DNA from: Labyrinthula sp. Ha
Lineage: Eukaryota > Sar > Bigyra > Labyrinthulida > Labyrinthulaceae
Assembly (NCBI GenBank): GCA_015227615.1
Contig: JAALGZ010000057.1
Coordinates: 151,156-215,155 of the forward strand
Reading direction: 5' to 3'
Length of the DNA stretch: 64,000 nucleotides
The translations under genes and the position numbers were made by a program. This document shows positions 26,781 through 39,350 of the stretch, piece by piece. Positions within the stretch are counted from its first letter, which is position 1. The number at the start of each line of letters is the position of its first letter. A model generated the notes under the pieces. It worked only from the letters and a program-made list of their open reading frames with translations. It was not told the DNA's origin and ran no database searches.

Positions 26781-29700
26781 TATAATAATAATTTATTTTA
26801 ACCACATTATTCAAAATAAATAGAACAAAGTATGCAACAAAAGGTAAAACAAATCAAGTACAGCAATAGAATTCATGATTACAATACCAAGTGAAGTAGA
26901 TATCCAGAAGCACAAGAATTCTAGAGAAACCGAAATCCACGCCAGAGAAGACATTAACTGAGCATCAATAGTGAAGTTATAGCAAAAAAGACATGCGCCC
27001 AAACCTCCTAAAGCCGGAAGCAAACGAACCATCTTTCTCCAGAACGGATTAAAAAGCCAGAGAGCAGTGAAGTAAAAACAGTCACATCACAACAAATATC
27101 CTGAATCCTTATATAAATCCTCTAAATAGGCTTCATATCATCCCTCCAGCCTAGTTCAAGTCATGCAAGATTTCCAGAAAAAGTAAATGAAGATCCTTGA
27201 TCTAAATCGCGTGATTCTTGTCGAATTTTGAATTTTTGTTTGTGTTTTGGATTGAATTCTGTGCTATTAACAGAGACATACTAGAAGTGCAACAAACAAC
27301 CAATGATGTTGCAGGATCCAGACATTGGAACCAATAGTATCTACAATATAGAGTAAGTACGTAGTTAGGAGCTCTGACTACAATGATCGCATATGGTTAG
27401 GACAGTAGGCCTAGTTTAACTCTTTAAGTACCGTCATCAAAAGCGATGTGGTCATTGCCATGGTATGAAGTTGAATTGTATTAATTAATTTTAAACATAC
27501 AAATTATTGTATTATTCGCACCAAGTAAGAATGTTTATCTGATTTTCTACCTTCTCAATTCTATGAATTAAAAAAATTCCATATTTTGTACTATAATTTA
27601 GTGAACCGTGTTTTGCAGTCCCGATAGAATGCTACCATAATAAGCATAGCTACAGTGCTTGCATTTAAGAAAGTGGTGTTTGCTATAAGTTTGCAGAGTT
27701 TCATCTCTTCACAAATCCTGCATGAAGTTATATAGCCGTGCACAAGGTATTGAGTTGAATTTGTTTTTCGGAGGGTAGTCTATTTTATGCCACTACCACG
27801 ATTGGCTTTTTTATACTTGAGTAATTTTATCCCAAACATGTCCACACCAAGAATACAAGTCAACAAAAAATAACAGGATTTAACTATAGTCTGCCCAAGA
27901 AGTTATATTTGCACAAAGAAAATAAATAGTTTCCAAAGAGTAAAATGGTATCTAAGACTAATGATACCGTCAGGAATAATATTCTTGGTAATCAAGAGCT
28001 AGTTCTTAACCATATTAGATTTTGTAGTGTATAGTTTCGTCGCTTCTCGGAGGAGGATACATCAGAAATATTTGATGTCAAGGAAGTGGTACTAACAAGA
28101 TATTAGTTATTTTTTATATGCTTTAAAATTCCTCCTTCAGATCAAGATCTGTGTCCGGTATTAAGGTTAGGCAATGTGTTTTTCAGTTTAACTAATTCAA
28201 AATTATGCAGATGAAACCATTACATATAGAAGTGAAAAAAGATTTCAATCTGAGCTAGAGTAAAAAATAGGAAAATATGATTAGATACTTATTTCTACCA
28301 CAAAAAATAAGTATAGTTGAAGCTACTTTAAATTATGGATTTAATACCGTTTGTTTTGGAATATCTGCTTAAATGCAAATAAGCCTCATCCAGAAAAAAG
28401 GAAGCAATACTAAAGACAATAAGATTATAATCCTAATTATACTTGTCTGCGCTGTCTAAGGGAAGGAGGTTTATTTGAGATACTTTTATATAAACCAGTG
28501 AAAAGGAAGTCAACTGAAGTAAAGTGGAAGGTGAGTGCACATCATATACAATGATTCCAACAATATCAGATGTAAAAAGAAAAATTTCTGACAAATATCT
28601 CTGTACTATGGATATTTCATTACCTATTAACCTGGTGCAAGCTTATTTACCTCATCGTAAGTGGGAAATTGGGAGCAAATCCCAGTTTGAATCTTTAGAA
28701 CTCACTTCATTCATTCGCAGAACTCTAATAGTCTAGTTAAAAGTATAGAACTACAAATAATAAATAAAATAAAATTTTTCATGGTCTGTTCCTATTTTTT
28801 TCGACTAAAATACCAACCTGTCAATATTCCTTTATTAATAATATATTGGCTTTTTCATTGTTTATTCGTAATAGTTTATTTTCTCTGTGTAATTTTGGTT
28901 TGTGTGCTCGAATTTATATTTTGTATATAAACGTTCCTTCTGTATTTAGTGGTTTCTGTTTTCAGATCATTTTCCAAGTTTATGTATTAATATATCACTT
29001 TTTCTTTTCTAGCTGAATTTCAAAAATTCTAAGCACAATAATCTTTAGCAATGTTACTAGGCTTTGACTCGTGATTTCACAATCATCAGCCATCTTGAAG
29101 TTTTCACTAACTTTATTTCTGCAGTTTAAAAAATAAAAGCTTCATAGCTGTAAGCGAATTATAGGTAGAAAACCTAATTATACTTAGTAAAGACTCGTGC
29201 CAGCGTCTAATCATTATTTTATTCTTCAAAAAAATCTGTGTAATTTCTTTTGTAGTTTCATCTCTCTTTCTTTTCTTCTATTGGCTTTAGGCGATATGTG
29301 CTACTATGATAAGAGATTATTTTCATAACACTTACCATGGCATAGTTGCAAATAAACGGTCTTCTATCACTTAAATCATACCTTGAACTATAAATTGTGC
29401 CGTTCGAATAAATCACATCCTCAGAAATATTATAAAGACTCTAGTGGTTCTAAGAAAGTTCAACTACAGCAAGATATCTTCTTCCACTGTGTTCACATAT
29501 CTGATGTTGTTATTATTAAAGCCAATTCGATAATTAAAACTCGAATTTTATAGAGTTCCTGTGTTTTTGAAGGTTAAATCTTTTGATATGTGTCAGATAT
29601 ACTTTCTTTTACCTTGAGTATCACCTTCAGTTTCAATAAATTAGTTTTATTTAAGCTTATTTACCCCCAGTTATCATCAAGATGTACAATATTCCTTCCA

Positions 29701-29957
29701 TACATGTCTTTTGCTTTCTTATTGATGTTTCTAAGATGAGAGGTATTAAAACTCATTATATAACCTCTCTGAATGTCTGAATAAGTTATTGGTTCTCAAC
29801 AACTGTCTCATATATTCTTGTTTCATCATATATTGTTTTTTGCTTCATGAGTCATTGTTTTAATAATGTTTATTTTTTATTCCGAGAAGTTTATCCATTC
29901 AATCAGTACATGTCGTGCAAAAACAGATTACTCTGTTAAAGAATTTCGTACGAAAGG
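26781..29957. other. AT-rich non-coding stretch
   Basis: No gene, RNA or repeat that I can support. Short open frames only. Confidence 0.45.
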
Positions 29958-29996
<39 letters not shown>

Positions 29997-30024
29997 AATA
30001 TATATACATATATATATATATATG
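29958..30024. repeat. (CT)n(TA)n microsatellite
   Basis: About twelve CT units run directly into a (TA)n tract with small interruptions. Simple-sequence repeat, probably length-polymorphic. Confidence 0.95.
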
Positions 30025-30869
30025 GATCTGTATATAATATTGTATTACCATATGCAGATAACCTTTTAACAGGGATTGGAATTGAGAATCGAGAAATGGG
30101 ACATCCTTCGACATTTTCAAAGAATTAAGAAATAACCGAGGACACTTTCAAGGCATTGGTGAGAATCGAAAAGAGATTCTTGAAAGGATATAAGCACCGA
30201 GAATTCTCTTATTTCTTGTTTTTAAATTTCCCCAAAAATAGAATTTTGAAAACCAAATAAAAAGTCTTGAGAAAAGTCTAGAAACAGCAAGAACAAAGAA
30301 AAATCTGCAGAGTTTGAAAAATGAAGGTGTGTTCTCTGGTTTTTCTTGAATTTTAGTTAGTGAGGCTTTGAATACACAGAAGAGTGTGAGATGAAATGTT
30401 TACAGCAGTGCTGAGTTTAGATTGAGCAAAAAATGTGACAACTTTTTATTGAATAGGTACAGAATAGCTTAATTAAGTTAAGCAGAGCTTTGGGATGTTT
30501 TATTCGTTGCCCGAGCAGAAATGGAGTTCTTTCATGATTGTTTCTCCATTGTGGTTAAAACTTTATTTAGAAAAAGTATATTGCTTAAAATATTTTTTAT
30601 GCCTTAGCTCAGAAGGGGATCCTTCGGGAAATCTCCTTAAAAGTGAATATTACCAACGCTAATCCTAATTAAAACTTTTTTGATTGTAGACACCGCTTTC
30701 AATATCAATAGGAAATATGAATACATTGAGAGCAAAAAATAGTAGAGTATGTAACTAGCTTCGATTTTAAGTTAGAATATATTAGCAATATTTCTAAAAA
30801 GAAAATCTTATGCTTTTCAAACAATATTAGTAACCTGTGACTAAGCAAAGTTTAACCTATTGATCCTTC
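30025..30869. other. Non-coding stretch
   Basis: Purine-rich in its first 250 bases, otherwise ordinary AT-rich sequence. No supported gene. Confidence 0.4.
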
Positions 30870-32960
30870 AGAAACAAAAATCGCACTTTTTAGCCAGAGA
30901 TACAACAATAACCGACCCAATACAAGTTCTTTGACTAAGGATGTATACCTTCGCTCATTAAGACGAGTCGTATCTGTACCTACTTAAATATGTTTTTGAA
31001 CATTTTGTCAGATTAAAACTAAAAAAAAACATGTATTCTTATAGTGGAATTTGTAATAACATGACAGAGATTTGCATAATTAAGGCTAAAAATATCGTCA
31101 AGCTTCATCTTTTTTTCTTTTCTAAGTTACTGGAAGTTGGTGTTAGAAAATATAAGATAATACTAGAGTCCAAATTTGTAGTATGTGACAAATTGAAAGC
31201 CTCTTATTGGTTGTATTAAAGTTGAGTTTGAAACCAAGTTAAATTTAGCCTAACAGCTCTTGCTGAAACTAATAGGGAAGTGTTAGGAGTTTCTTCGAGC
31301 AAGGCCTGGAAAAACCCTTAGCTACTCATACCTCTGGGAGAAACAAGTTTCTCAGGATGTTTTGTTACTTGGTCTCATGCATTCAGGAATATTTGAAATT
31401 TAAGGGTACCCTTTTTCAGAGTTTTAGAGATCTAGGAATTATGATACATTGTTAGGAAGTCTATGCAGAATACTTTAATTCTCGAACAAAGGTGTTTCAA
31501 GACCTATATTCACCCGTTTTTTCGACTGGTGAGATTTGTTGAAGCTCTAGACAAGAATTTCTTGAGGTATTACACGGATTGAAGTTTAGAAAAACAGCAT
31601 TTTAGCCCAATATTGACTTTTCTTTAAAAAAATATTAAAAATATCCTAAAAGGCAGAATCAAAGTTTACAAATCGTATTTTTTAGTTATTTGGTGCTCCT
31701 TAGTACAAAATCTTACAGGATTATAGTAAAACTGAGTGAAATCGTATTTTCAGATGTGCAGATTTTCAACATTTGACTTTTCTGAGTGAAGTTTAGCGCA
31801 TTTACAGCTAACTAGAGAAAAATTATCTAGAGAAATAATTTTAAAAGTTAGGCATGGTTAATACTTAGGGTCTGAGAAGAATCAGATCATCTATAGAGTC
31901 ATGGTTCATGATGTTACGTTTGAATGTATGGTTTTTTAAAGATCTGTAAACTTAGTGAAAAGGACCCTTAAAATTAGTTTTTCTAGGGTTTAATGTACTC
32001 ATTCTTATCAAATACCTTAAAAAAACACATGATTTCAAACTTTTTTTAATGTGAAACACACTTTCAGGGTGATAATATTGTGTTTGAGGAGGATTTCGTG
32101 ACGAAAACTAACAAATACTGTATACGTTATTCTCTGTAATCGTGCTTTTTTTATGCTTTATATTGTTTTAATCCTCTAAATTTTTACGTTAGCAAGTACT
32201 AGGTTTAGTTTGCAATATGTTTTGAGCTTTGTAGAAGAGTTGAAAAGGTATTATTGATTATATGGCCATTATACTGCATTTTTGAAAAAATCGTTGATAA
32301 AGTTTTGAACGCCCCGTAATAAAAAAAATAATAAAGCACTATTGCTTACTACTAGGTAAAACCTGAATATAAGAGCAAATTTTGACAGTTTATAGAGGCG
32401 GTGTAATCTATTGCTTCATTGTTTTCTGGTCAACGTACAATGGATGAACTATATTTTGGTGGTATTCAGTGGTCTACATGAGTTATTTTTTTTTGAATCC
32501 TGTATTATATTCTATAGATAGAGAGATATTTGAAATAGCCGTCTGAAACTATTGCCCATTTTTTATAATTCCAAAAATTTGCTAAAAACTGAACTCTGCA
32601 ATTATTTAGTACTTCACCCAAAATAAAGGTTGAACTGAAAAGAACAGAATAGAAAAGTATCTTCCAGTATTCAAACAGAGAAAATTTAAGGTCCGAGAGC
32701 TATGAATAATTTTAAAAATATGTGAAATTTATTTCAACAGTATTTACATAAAAATTGAGCGAGATAAAAAAGAAAGGTTAATATCATTTGAAAATAGTAA
32801 ATTTTTGAGAAATACAGAGCTACGAACTATAGACATAGTATAGTTTAGTAAAAGTAAATACCAAATTTGAAAAATGTAGCGCTTGATTTCTTAAGATATG
32901 GGAGTTAATTAGTTAGTTTAAAAGATTAAGTTACTTTTGATAGAAATCAACTTTGATGAG
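30870..32960 (+). repeat. Unclassified dispersed repeat, copy 1 (about 2.1 kb)
   Basis: Most of this stretch aligns with the reverse complement of about 58740-60780. Landmarks match in order: a frame beginning MYSY...ICIIK at 31031, the segment at 31560-31790 ending in TCTGAGTGAAGTTTA, the part near 32265-32330 around a TGCATTTTTGAAAAAATCG, and the region at 32440-32480. By eye the copies are roughly 75-80% alike in the best parts. No reverse transcriptase, transposase or terminal repeat is recognisable, so the class is unknown. Edges are approximate. The two copies are old and broken. Confidence 0.75.
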
Positions 32961-33627
32961 CCCAATGTTGATATTCAATTTTTTTTGCCGGAATATTTGA
33001 GCCTTAAAACTAGTATGGGTCAGGTTAAACTTGCAAAAACATATCATCTGTTACTAACTACTATCAAATTAAATCATTTATCGATTTGTGTACTTTAAGT
33101 TTGATGAAAATGAGTTTAAGGCGAGATGCAATCATTATTATATGATGATGACTTTAGATATTGAGGTATCCGAGTTTAATTCAAAGGAAAAGGTCCAGGA
33201 AAGACACTATAGCCAATAAATGACACTAAAAAAAAGACAAAAAAAACGCCCACGGAGAGAAGAATAATGAGTGAGATGGTGCACAAAAATAAAGTCGGTC
33301 CAAGAATGAGTCATAAATCGAGAAAGCCCCGAGAAGAGAAACCAAGAAGATAATTCAAGACGAGATTGAGAATGAGATATTGAGATTCAAGAACATTTCT
33401 CAATTTCTATCCCTGTTTTTGAAATTAATCTTGTTGGAAAAAACAGATAAAAGAAAATCTTCATTGATCTCACAGCTTTTGTATTACAAAATTATCATAT
33501 ATAAATATCCTAGATATTATAAGTTTTGTTACTTATTTTCTTCTTTTCAAATTATTTGCTTTCAATTTCTCCACAATATCTTTTCACTCAATATTCGATT
33601 CAATCAGGAGAAAAATAAATTTTTAAA
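32961..33627. other. Upstream region of ROCO gene C
   Basis: Contains a purine-rich patch at 33210-33370 and then AT-rich sequence up to the start codon. It should hold the ROCO C promoter. No flank similarity to genes A and B was evident. Confidence 0.35.
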
Positions 33628-36307
33628 ATGTCAATAAAGGCACCATCAATAAAAGAACAATTTATAAATAGAAGCCAACATGATATTTTTCTTATCCAAT
33701 GGTATTTTCTTTTTATTTTTAGTTATTTCAAGGTCACACGATGAAGATAATAAACCAACTGAAGTTGAACAGTTCAAAGACGAAGCAATTATTTTTATTC
33801 AGAACTTAAAAAAAACAGAAAGAGTAATGCATCTTGAGTAATAGTTTAATATTTATTATATTTAGGTTCCAATTCTGTCCTTTAAATATAGTTTCAACTA
33901 TTCTTCGTGGTTTATTAATAAAATTTCCTGATACTCTTCAGCTAATGTACTTTTCTTGTTTGAATTTAAGTTAGATTTTACTGCTGTATATTGAGTGAAG
34001 AAAATATATTATCTATGATGAGTATAAAAAATACATGGTCTCTTCTTTCTTTATCGTATTTTTTTTTGTTTGTTGTTTAAGTAGTTTTACTCAATGTAAA
34101 CTTCCACCTGTGAAATCATTTATTTTGATATTTAAATATGATGAATTTATTTCAATCACGTATTTAAGTTTTTATTTTAAAATTAGTTTAAATGAAAATG
34201 GTTTGAGTGAAGAGGATTTGGTTTTAATATTAACAGAAATACGAAACCTTTTTGATTTATGGAGCCTTTAGTATTTTTTTTCTTTAGCTTTTTATCTTTA
34301 GCATCGCGGAAGAAAAGCTAAGTTTATCCAGACATAAAATTGCATCTTTAGTAAAACCAGTTCTAAAAGGAAGCGAGAATCTTGCAAAATTTATGTTTTC
34401 CTTTTTCTTCTTTTTATCTTAGATTGAGATTAGAATTAGAGGATATAGATGCTGTTGAGAAAATGTCACTTATAAATATAATTAACTCACATCCGATTTT
34501 GATGCTGTTTGAAATTAATAGAGATAAATCTTTTCAGACTGATCTTTTAAACTCACGATTAAAGAATTATATTAAAGCAAAGTTAAGAATAAATTATGAC
34601 CAACTTACTATTTTAAATGAAGCACAAGTGATATTTATGGGAGATGGAAGAGTTGGAAAAACATCAACTATCAGAACATTATTTGGTCGAAGCTTTAAAT
34701 CTGAAGTAAATTCAACACTTGTATTGAATGATATTGATATTCTTGGGATTAATCAGACTACTTATAATTGGAAAATTCTTTCAAAATATGATTTAAGTAT
34801 TGAAAGAGTGAAGAGTTGTATTCCTTTGAAAATTGATCCTATTGATGTTTCTAATGAAGTAGTTTATCATGTTAGCAATAAGTTTGATTTTGAAACTGAA
34901 CTCTTATCGAGAACAATTGCAAATGAAGATTTTATAAAAAATATGAAAGCAGCAGAAAGTTATTCTGTTTCTAAATATGTTTATTTTAGAGTTTATGATT
35001 TTGGTGGACAAGAAATATTTTCTTCTGTTCATCATATTTTTATGAACCCAAAAGCAGTTTATTTTTTAGTTTTTAATATGACTAAATTAGAAAACGAAGA
35101 TCTACAAAGATTAAAGTTTTGGATTAACAGTTTGGTTACAAATGCATTAGATGCGCCTGTTATGCTTATTGGAACCTATCTTAAGAAATATCTGCGAAAA
35201 AATCCTGAAGACCCAAGTTTAAGTCAAGTAGAAAAGAAATTAGAAACCTTTCTTGAAAGTATTTCTTTTCAGATTTCTGTATTACGTAATCATGGAAAAG
35301 TTTTTTTTCCTATTGAAAACTCAACTGGTTCTCATGCAGACGAAATAAAAGATATTAGAAATATGGTTGTAAAAATTGTATCAGGTTATTCTGGTGTAAA
35401 AAGAGAGAAATCTCTTAACTTTCAGACAACTAACAGTGAGATTCTTTTCCTTGATCATTGTAGAGAGCAAAGTAACATTCTTTCGTTGAAAGAATTCAAA
35501 CAAAAATCTAAACTTTGTGGATTTTCAGATAGTGAAGTACGTTTAATGCCTGAGATTTTTTCAACTATTGGTTTAATTTGTTATTTCCCTGATTTAGATT
35601 TGGAAGAAGATGAAAACTTTATCTTTTTTGCACCTTCTTATCTTGCTCAAGCTTTGGGAAGATTTATTCGCGATCGAACTTTTCATCAACTTGCTTTTCG
35701 GATTCCAAGTGATATTTTTCGTCTTTATAGAAATTATGTTGATTCAGGAAAAATTAGTACTGAAATCTTTAATGTTCTGTTGAAAGAATATACAGAGAAA
35801 GAAAAGAAATATATTCTGGAACTATCTCTAAAAAGTTTTATTTTAGTAAGAATTGAAAATGAAGCTGATAAATTTATTCTTCCTGATTTACTTCCACCTA
35901 TTAATAATAAAATAAAACCTACTTTTACAAGTGATATAGAGTTGAAGTTTAGAGATAGTTTACGATTATCACATTTTGTTATTTTAATTAATACTTATCA
36001 ATCTGAAGAAAGTGTTACAGAAGTTTTTTTATATAAAGGATTTGCAAGAATATTATGTGAAACAAATCTTGTATTTGATATTTTTCTGAAAACAGATAAA
36101 ATTATTAGTTTTAGTTTTGTTCAAGGAGAAGATCAGAATATGTTTAACACCATAATTGAAAAGAAAAAAGAAATGCTTCAAAATAAAATAAATAATCCTT
36201 TTGAAATGGTTGATATAAATAAGCAAACTAAATCTCAAGTTATTAATCAAGCTAAGAAGTTAAAGGTAAAAAAATACTTTAAGAAGATCTTTCGAGGAAA
36301 AATGTGA
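33628..36307 (+). CDS. ROCO-like protein C: LRR-Roc-COR GTPase, eight exons
   Basis: Exons: 33628-33701, 33733-33837, 33866-33969, 34001-34055, 34085-34159, 34187-34270, 34302-34394 and 34423-36307, giving 824 residues and a TGA stop. Introns are 31, 28, 31, 29, 27, 31 and 28 nt, all GT...AG. The start context and first residues (MSIKAPSIKEQF) match paralogs A and B (MSFK.PSIK). LRR motifs include LEFQFCPL and LSFTQCKL. The Roc domain has GDGRVGKTS and DFGGQE, and the COR domain has FFAPSYLAQALGRFI. No kinase domain. The C-terminus is lysine-rich. Exon sizes match gene A (74, 105, 75, 84, 93) except that the middle intron lies elsewhere: 104+55 nt instead of 81+81. The protein is clearly diverged from A and B, so it is the older paralog. 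It looks intact. Confidence 0.9.
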
Positions 36308-36720
36308 AAACCTTGTTTTTGAACTTTATCTTTTGAATTCCTCCATCCAACCAAAAAATTTTAAGAAGCTATGGAAAATAAAGGAGGTTGGAAATAGTTC
36401 AAAATATTAGTGACATTTCCCACTTTTTTGCTGATAATTCTACCAGTTATTGTACGATTATTTTGGTTTGACCTTCTCTTCTCTAACTTTTTAAAGGAAC
36501 TCAAATTAGTTTTTCTTCACCATTCTTCACGGTATTTTCACAAATTAGCTTAGCTAGAAAAAGCATCGACTGCATTCAGAGGAATCTTTATTATGATTTG
36601 AAGTATATATAGAAACCTATTCTTGGAACCTTGGCCTGTAGAAACGTGTCACAGCGAGTAGGGATGGACAAATTATTTGTGCTTGTTCCAAGAAAATATC
36701 CTTAGGATATACTCATGAAC
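36308..36720. other. Intergenic region between convergent ROCO C and SNW1
   Basis: About 410 bp that must hold both 3' untranslated regions and polyadenylation sites of two convergent genes. No further feature seen. Confidence 0.5.
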
Positions 36721-38596
36721 TTAAGCCTTTTCAAACTGCACAGGTCCAGTTCTTCTACTTGTTTCTTCTCGATTAACTCCTTGAAAGTCTCTTCTCGTTT
36801 TCAACTTCTTACTATATTCTTGCACTCCATCTACTCCATCATCTCCTTCAAATCTACCTCTTTTCAACTTATTTATTTGTTCATCAACATCAATTTCACT
36901 GATTCCTTTCTTAGGTCTGTAAATATGGTCATTTGTTGTAAAGAGTGGCTTATCATATACATTATTTTCATCATCACCACCAAACCCAGAATTCAAACCA
37001 GAACTTTGATTAAATAATCTTGCATCAAACTGTTCTTCACCTTCAAGCTTTTTATTACGTGGTGCTGCAGCTCCAAGAGCTATTCGTTCAGAAATATCTC
37101 GATCTCCAGCTGTTTTCATCCTTCGCTTTGCAAATCCAGCGTTCTTTTTTAGCCTATATTCTCTCTGTCTTTCTTGTCTTTTGTCAATTCGTATCCGCTC
37201 TCTCTCTTCAAAAGAATCCAACGATCTTGATCTCCTTCTTCTATTTCTTTCTTGAGATCTTGATCTTCTTCTATATCTACCGCGCGAACGTGATCTCGAT
37301 CTTCTTCTACGTTGATCTCTTGATCGAGACCTCGATCTTCTTGAATACTTTCCTCTACGTGCATGTCGATCTCGACTTCGGGAACTATATCTTCTTTCAC
37401 GCTTAATTTCTATAGAGCTTCTTCTTTCCCGAGTTCTCTCTCTTGACATATCCCTATCAGATCTGGTTCCCGAATCTGATGCCGAATCTGAACTTGAATC
37501 AGAACTTGAACTTGATCCACTGCTACTAATAGAAACAGATCGTGATCGAGACCGTCCGCTTCTTCGTTGTTTTAGTGCTTCCTCTCGTTCTTTTCTAACT
37601 TGAGCAGCCATTTTTCTTAGTTTATCTTCTTGTTTTTGCTTCTCAAGCATATCTAATTCAGCCCTAATTCTATTTTTCTCCAACATTTCTTTTCGCATTT
37701 CACCTTCTGCAACATACAAAGCTTCACTGACTTCTGCAAATCGCTTATTCACCCGTAAATCGACTACATTTCGACCATCTGCTGCTAATCTCTTTTCTAA
37801 TGGAATCGTATACCCTTTATTATTTTTCCAATTAGAAATACACGGAGGTATATCCCACATCTTTTTCTCCTCAATACTTAATTTTTTTGGTGCATCGTGC
37901 AAAACAGGAACTGGATCAGCTGCATTACCTTTGGGAACCTTTCTATGTCGAAACTTAGGTGGTTCAAGTGGATCTACTTCTTCTTCTACAATCCTCACTA
38001 TTTTCTTATTATTGTAATTTACAAATTCTGAGGTTGCTTTTTTCTGTTCTGGGAATAAGTTTGCAGCATTTGTTTTTAAATTAGCTACATTTTCAAGTGC
38101 AAGTTTTGCTTTAGTTAAATCTTCTTGAACTTTTTCTGAAGAAGGAAGATTAAGATCAAGTTTATTTTGTTCTGCCAAAGTGAGTTCTTTCATATGTTCT
38201 AAAGATGAATAAATAACAGATTTTTTTGAATGAAGAGAGTTTTGTTTTAATAGCTGTGTATAATCTTTCTCACCTGACTTAGTTGTTGCTAAAAATAAAT
38301 TCAAAAACACTTAGTACAAGATTTTATTGTGAGAGACTTAGAGCTTTTAGAAGTAATTTTCCCCATATTATTTGGATATTGAGCAATAGAAAGTTCTGGA
38401 AAAGCACCTCCATCTTGAAAGTCATCCAATGATTCAGGTATAAACTTGGAAGAAGGTTTACTTCGCTCAATATAATCTGGTATTTTCTTAAATTCAACTT
38501 TTTTCACTGTAATCTTCTTAGGTTGCCATTCTAAACATTATGAAAAAACTATCAACTACTTTTATAAGTTCTTTTTGGTGCTGGAAGCTCAAACAT
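36721..38596 (-). CDS. SNW1: SNW domain spliceosome protein (SKIP/Prp45) with RS-rich insert
   Basis: Three exons on the minus strand: 38560-38596, 38318-38530 and 36721-38288, separated by two 29-nt introns (38531-38559 and 38289-38317). The product is 605 residues and starts MFELPAPKR, like the SKIP N-terminus. SNW/SKIP is a core component of the activated spliceosome and a transcription coregulator in the nucleus. Signatures: DDFQDGGAFPE, AQYP, DPLEPPKFRHRKVP, the hallmark IPPCISNWKNNKGYTIPL followed by EKRLAADGR, and the C-terminal RDISERIALG, DARLFNQSSGL and GPVQFE. Between the SNW core and the C-terminal part lies a serine-rich then arginine-serine-rich stretch of about 150 residues, not present at this length in human or yeast proteins. 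Identification is secure. Confidence 0.95.
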
Positions 38597-39189
38597 CAAT
38601 TTCTTCTTTCTTGTCGTTTCTTTTCTCAACTTGAGATGAGTTGCAAAATGTTGATATTTTGGGCTTAATTACTATCCGATATAAATACAAGTAAATTCTT
38701 GTTTATAAGAAATAATTTTGGGGAAATATATTAAAGGTGATTATTTCATAGGAAAATAAGATAAGAGCACCTAACCATTTGAAAATACTTAAAGAAGAAG
38801 ACAACAGCGAAACAATGGTTTCAATGAAGTGTTTGTAAACTATTTTCACTAAGAATTAGGGTTATCTTTTGATTTTAAATTTGCTGAATGCTAAGAGATA
38901 TAAAGACGCCGAGAGAAGCTGAGGTCTTTATCTAATCAGGATGTTTCGTCTGCCAAATATGGTTTCAGCTTTACTCAGACAGGTTGAATTCTTTGGTTTT
39001 AATATTCAAAAAAAAATAGTCGTCGTATTAGGAAGTTCTAGTATAATATTGGTGGTCTACAAACGGAATTCCTAATGGTATAACGATAGGTGACGAATCT
39101 TCTTGAGATACAATATAACCGTTATTTTTGTGTTTTGGTTTTGACATAGCCGTTAAGCTATAAGAGAAAGAATTTTTGTTAATGAAAGG
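38597..39189. other. Upstream region of SNW1
   Basis: Should contain the SNW1 promoter. AT-rich, no other feature seen. Confidence 0.4.
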
Positions 39190-39350
39190 GATTTGAAGCT
39201 TAACCTGGTACCAGCTTCATTCAGAGTTATATTGACCTTTGGCCATGCGTAGTCACTCATCTGTTCACTATTTCGACATGAAAAACGCAAAAAGGATGAA
39301 CCTTAAGGTAGCAAGCGTATCTATGTCGAAGTGATGAAATTATCCATAGC
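39190..39350. other. Hairpin-rich segment, possible non-coding RNA
   Basis: Two inverted repeats occur close together. GAAGCT at 39195-39200 pairs with AGCTTC at 39213-39218 around a GGTACC. TTCGACAT at 39272-39279 pairs with ATGTCGAA at 39323-39330, with an inner ACGC (39285-39288) and GCGT (39315-39318). The loop holds the palindrome ACCTTAAGGT. Base composition is more balanced than the surroundings. This could be a structured RNA but matches no class I recognise. Confidence 0.2.

Noticed and set aside
34382-34422. Start of ROCO C at a TTG or ATG within this stretch
   Set aside because: These bases are the end of exon 7 and a 28-nt intron. The paralog comparison places the true start at 33628.
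37020-37406. Plus-strand ORF of 128 codons
   Set aside because: Antisense shadow of the RS-rich coding sequence of SNW1.
38301-38320. A 22-nt intron in SNW1 starting at GTGTTT
   Set aside because: It gives an immediate stop. The 29-nt intron 38289-38317 keeps the frame.
39300-39312. CTTAAGGTAGC resembling a conserved large-subunit rRNA loop
   Set aside because: Only about 11 bases match and the flanks do not follow any rRNA I know. Treated as chance within a hairpin.
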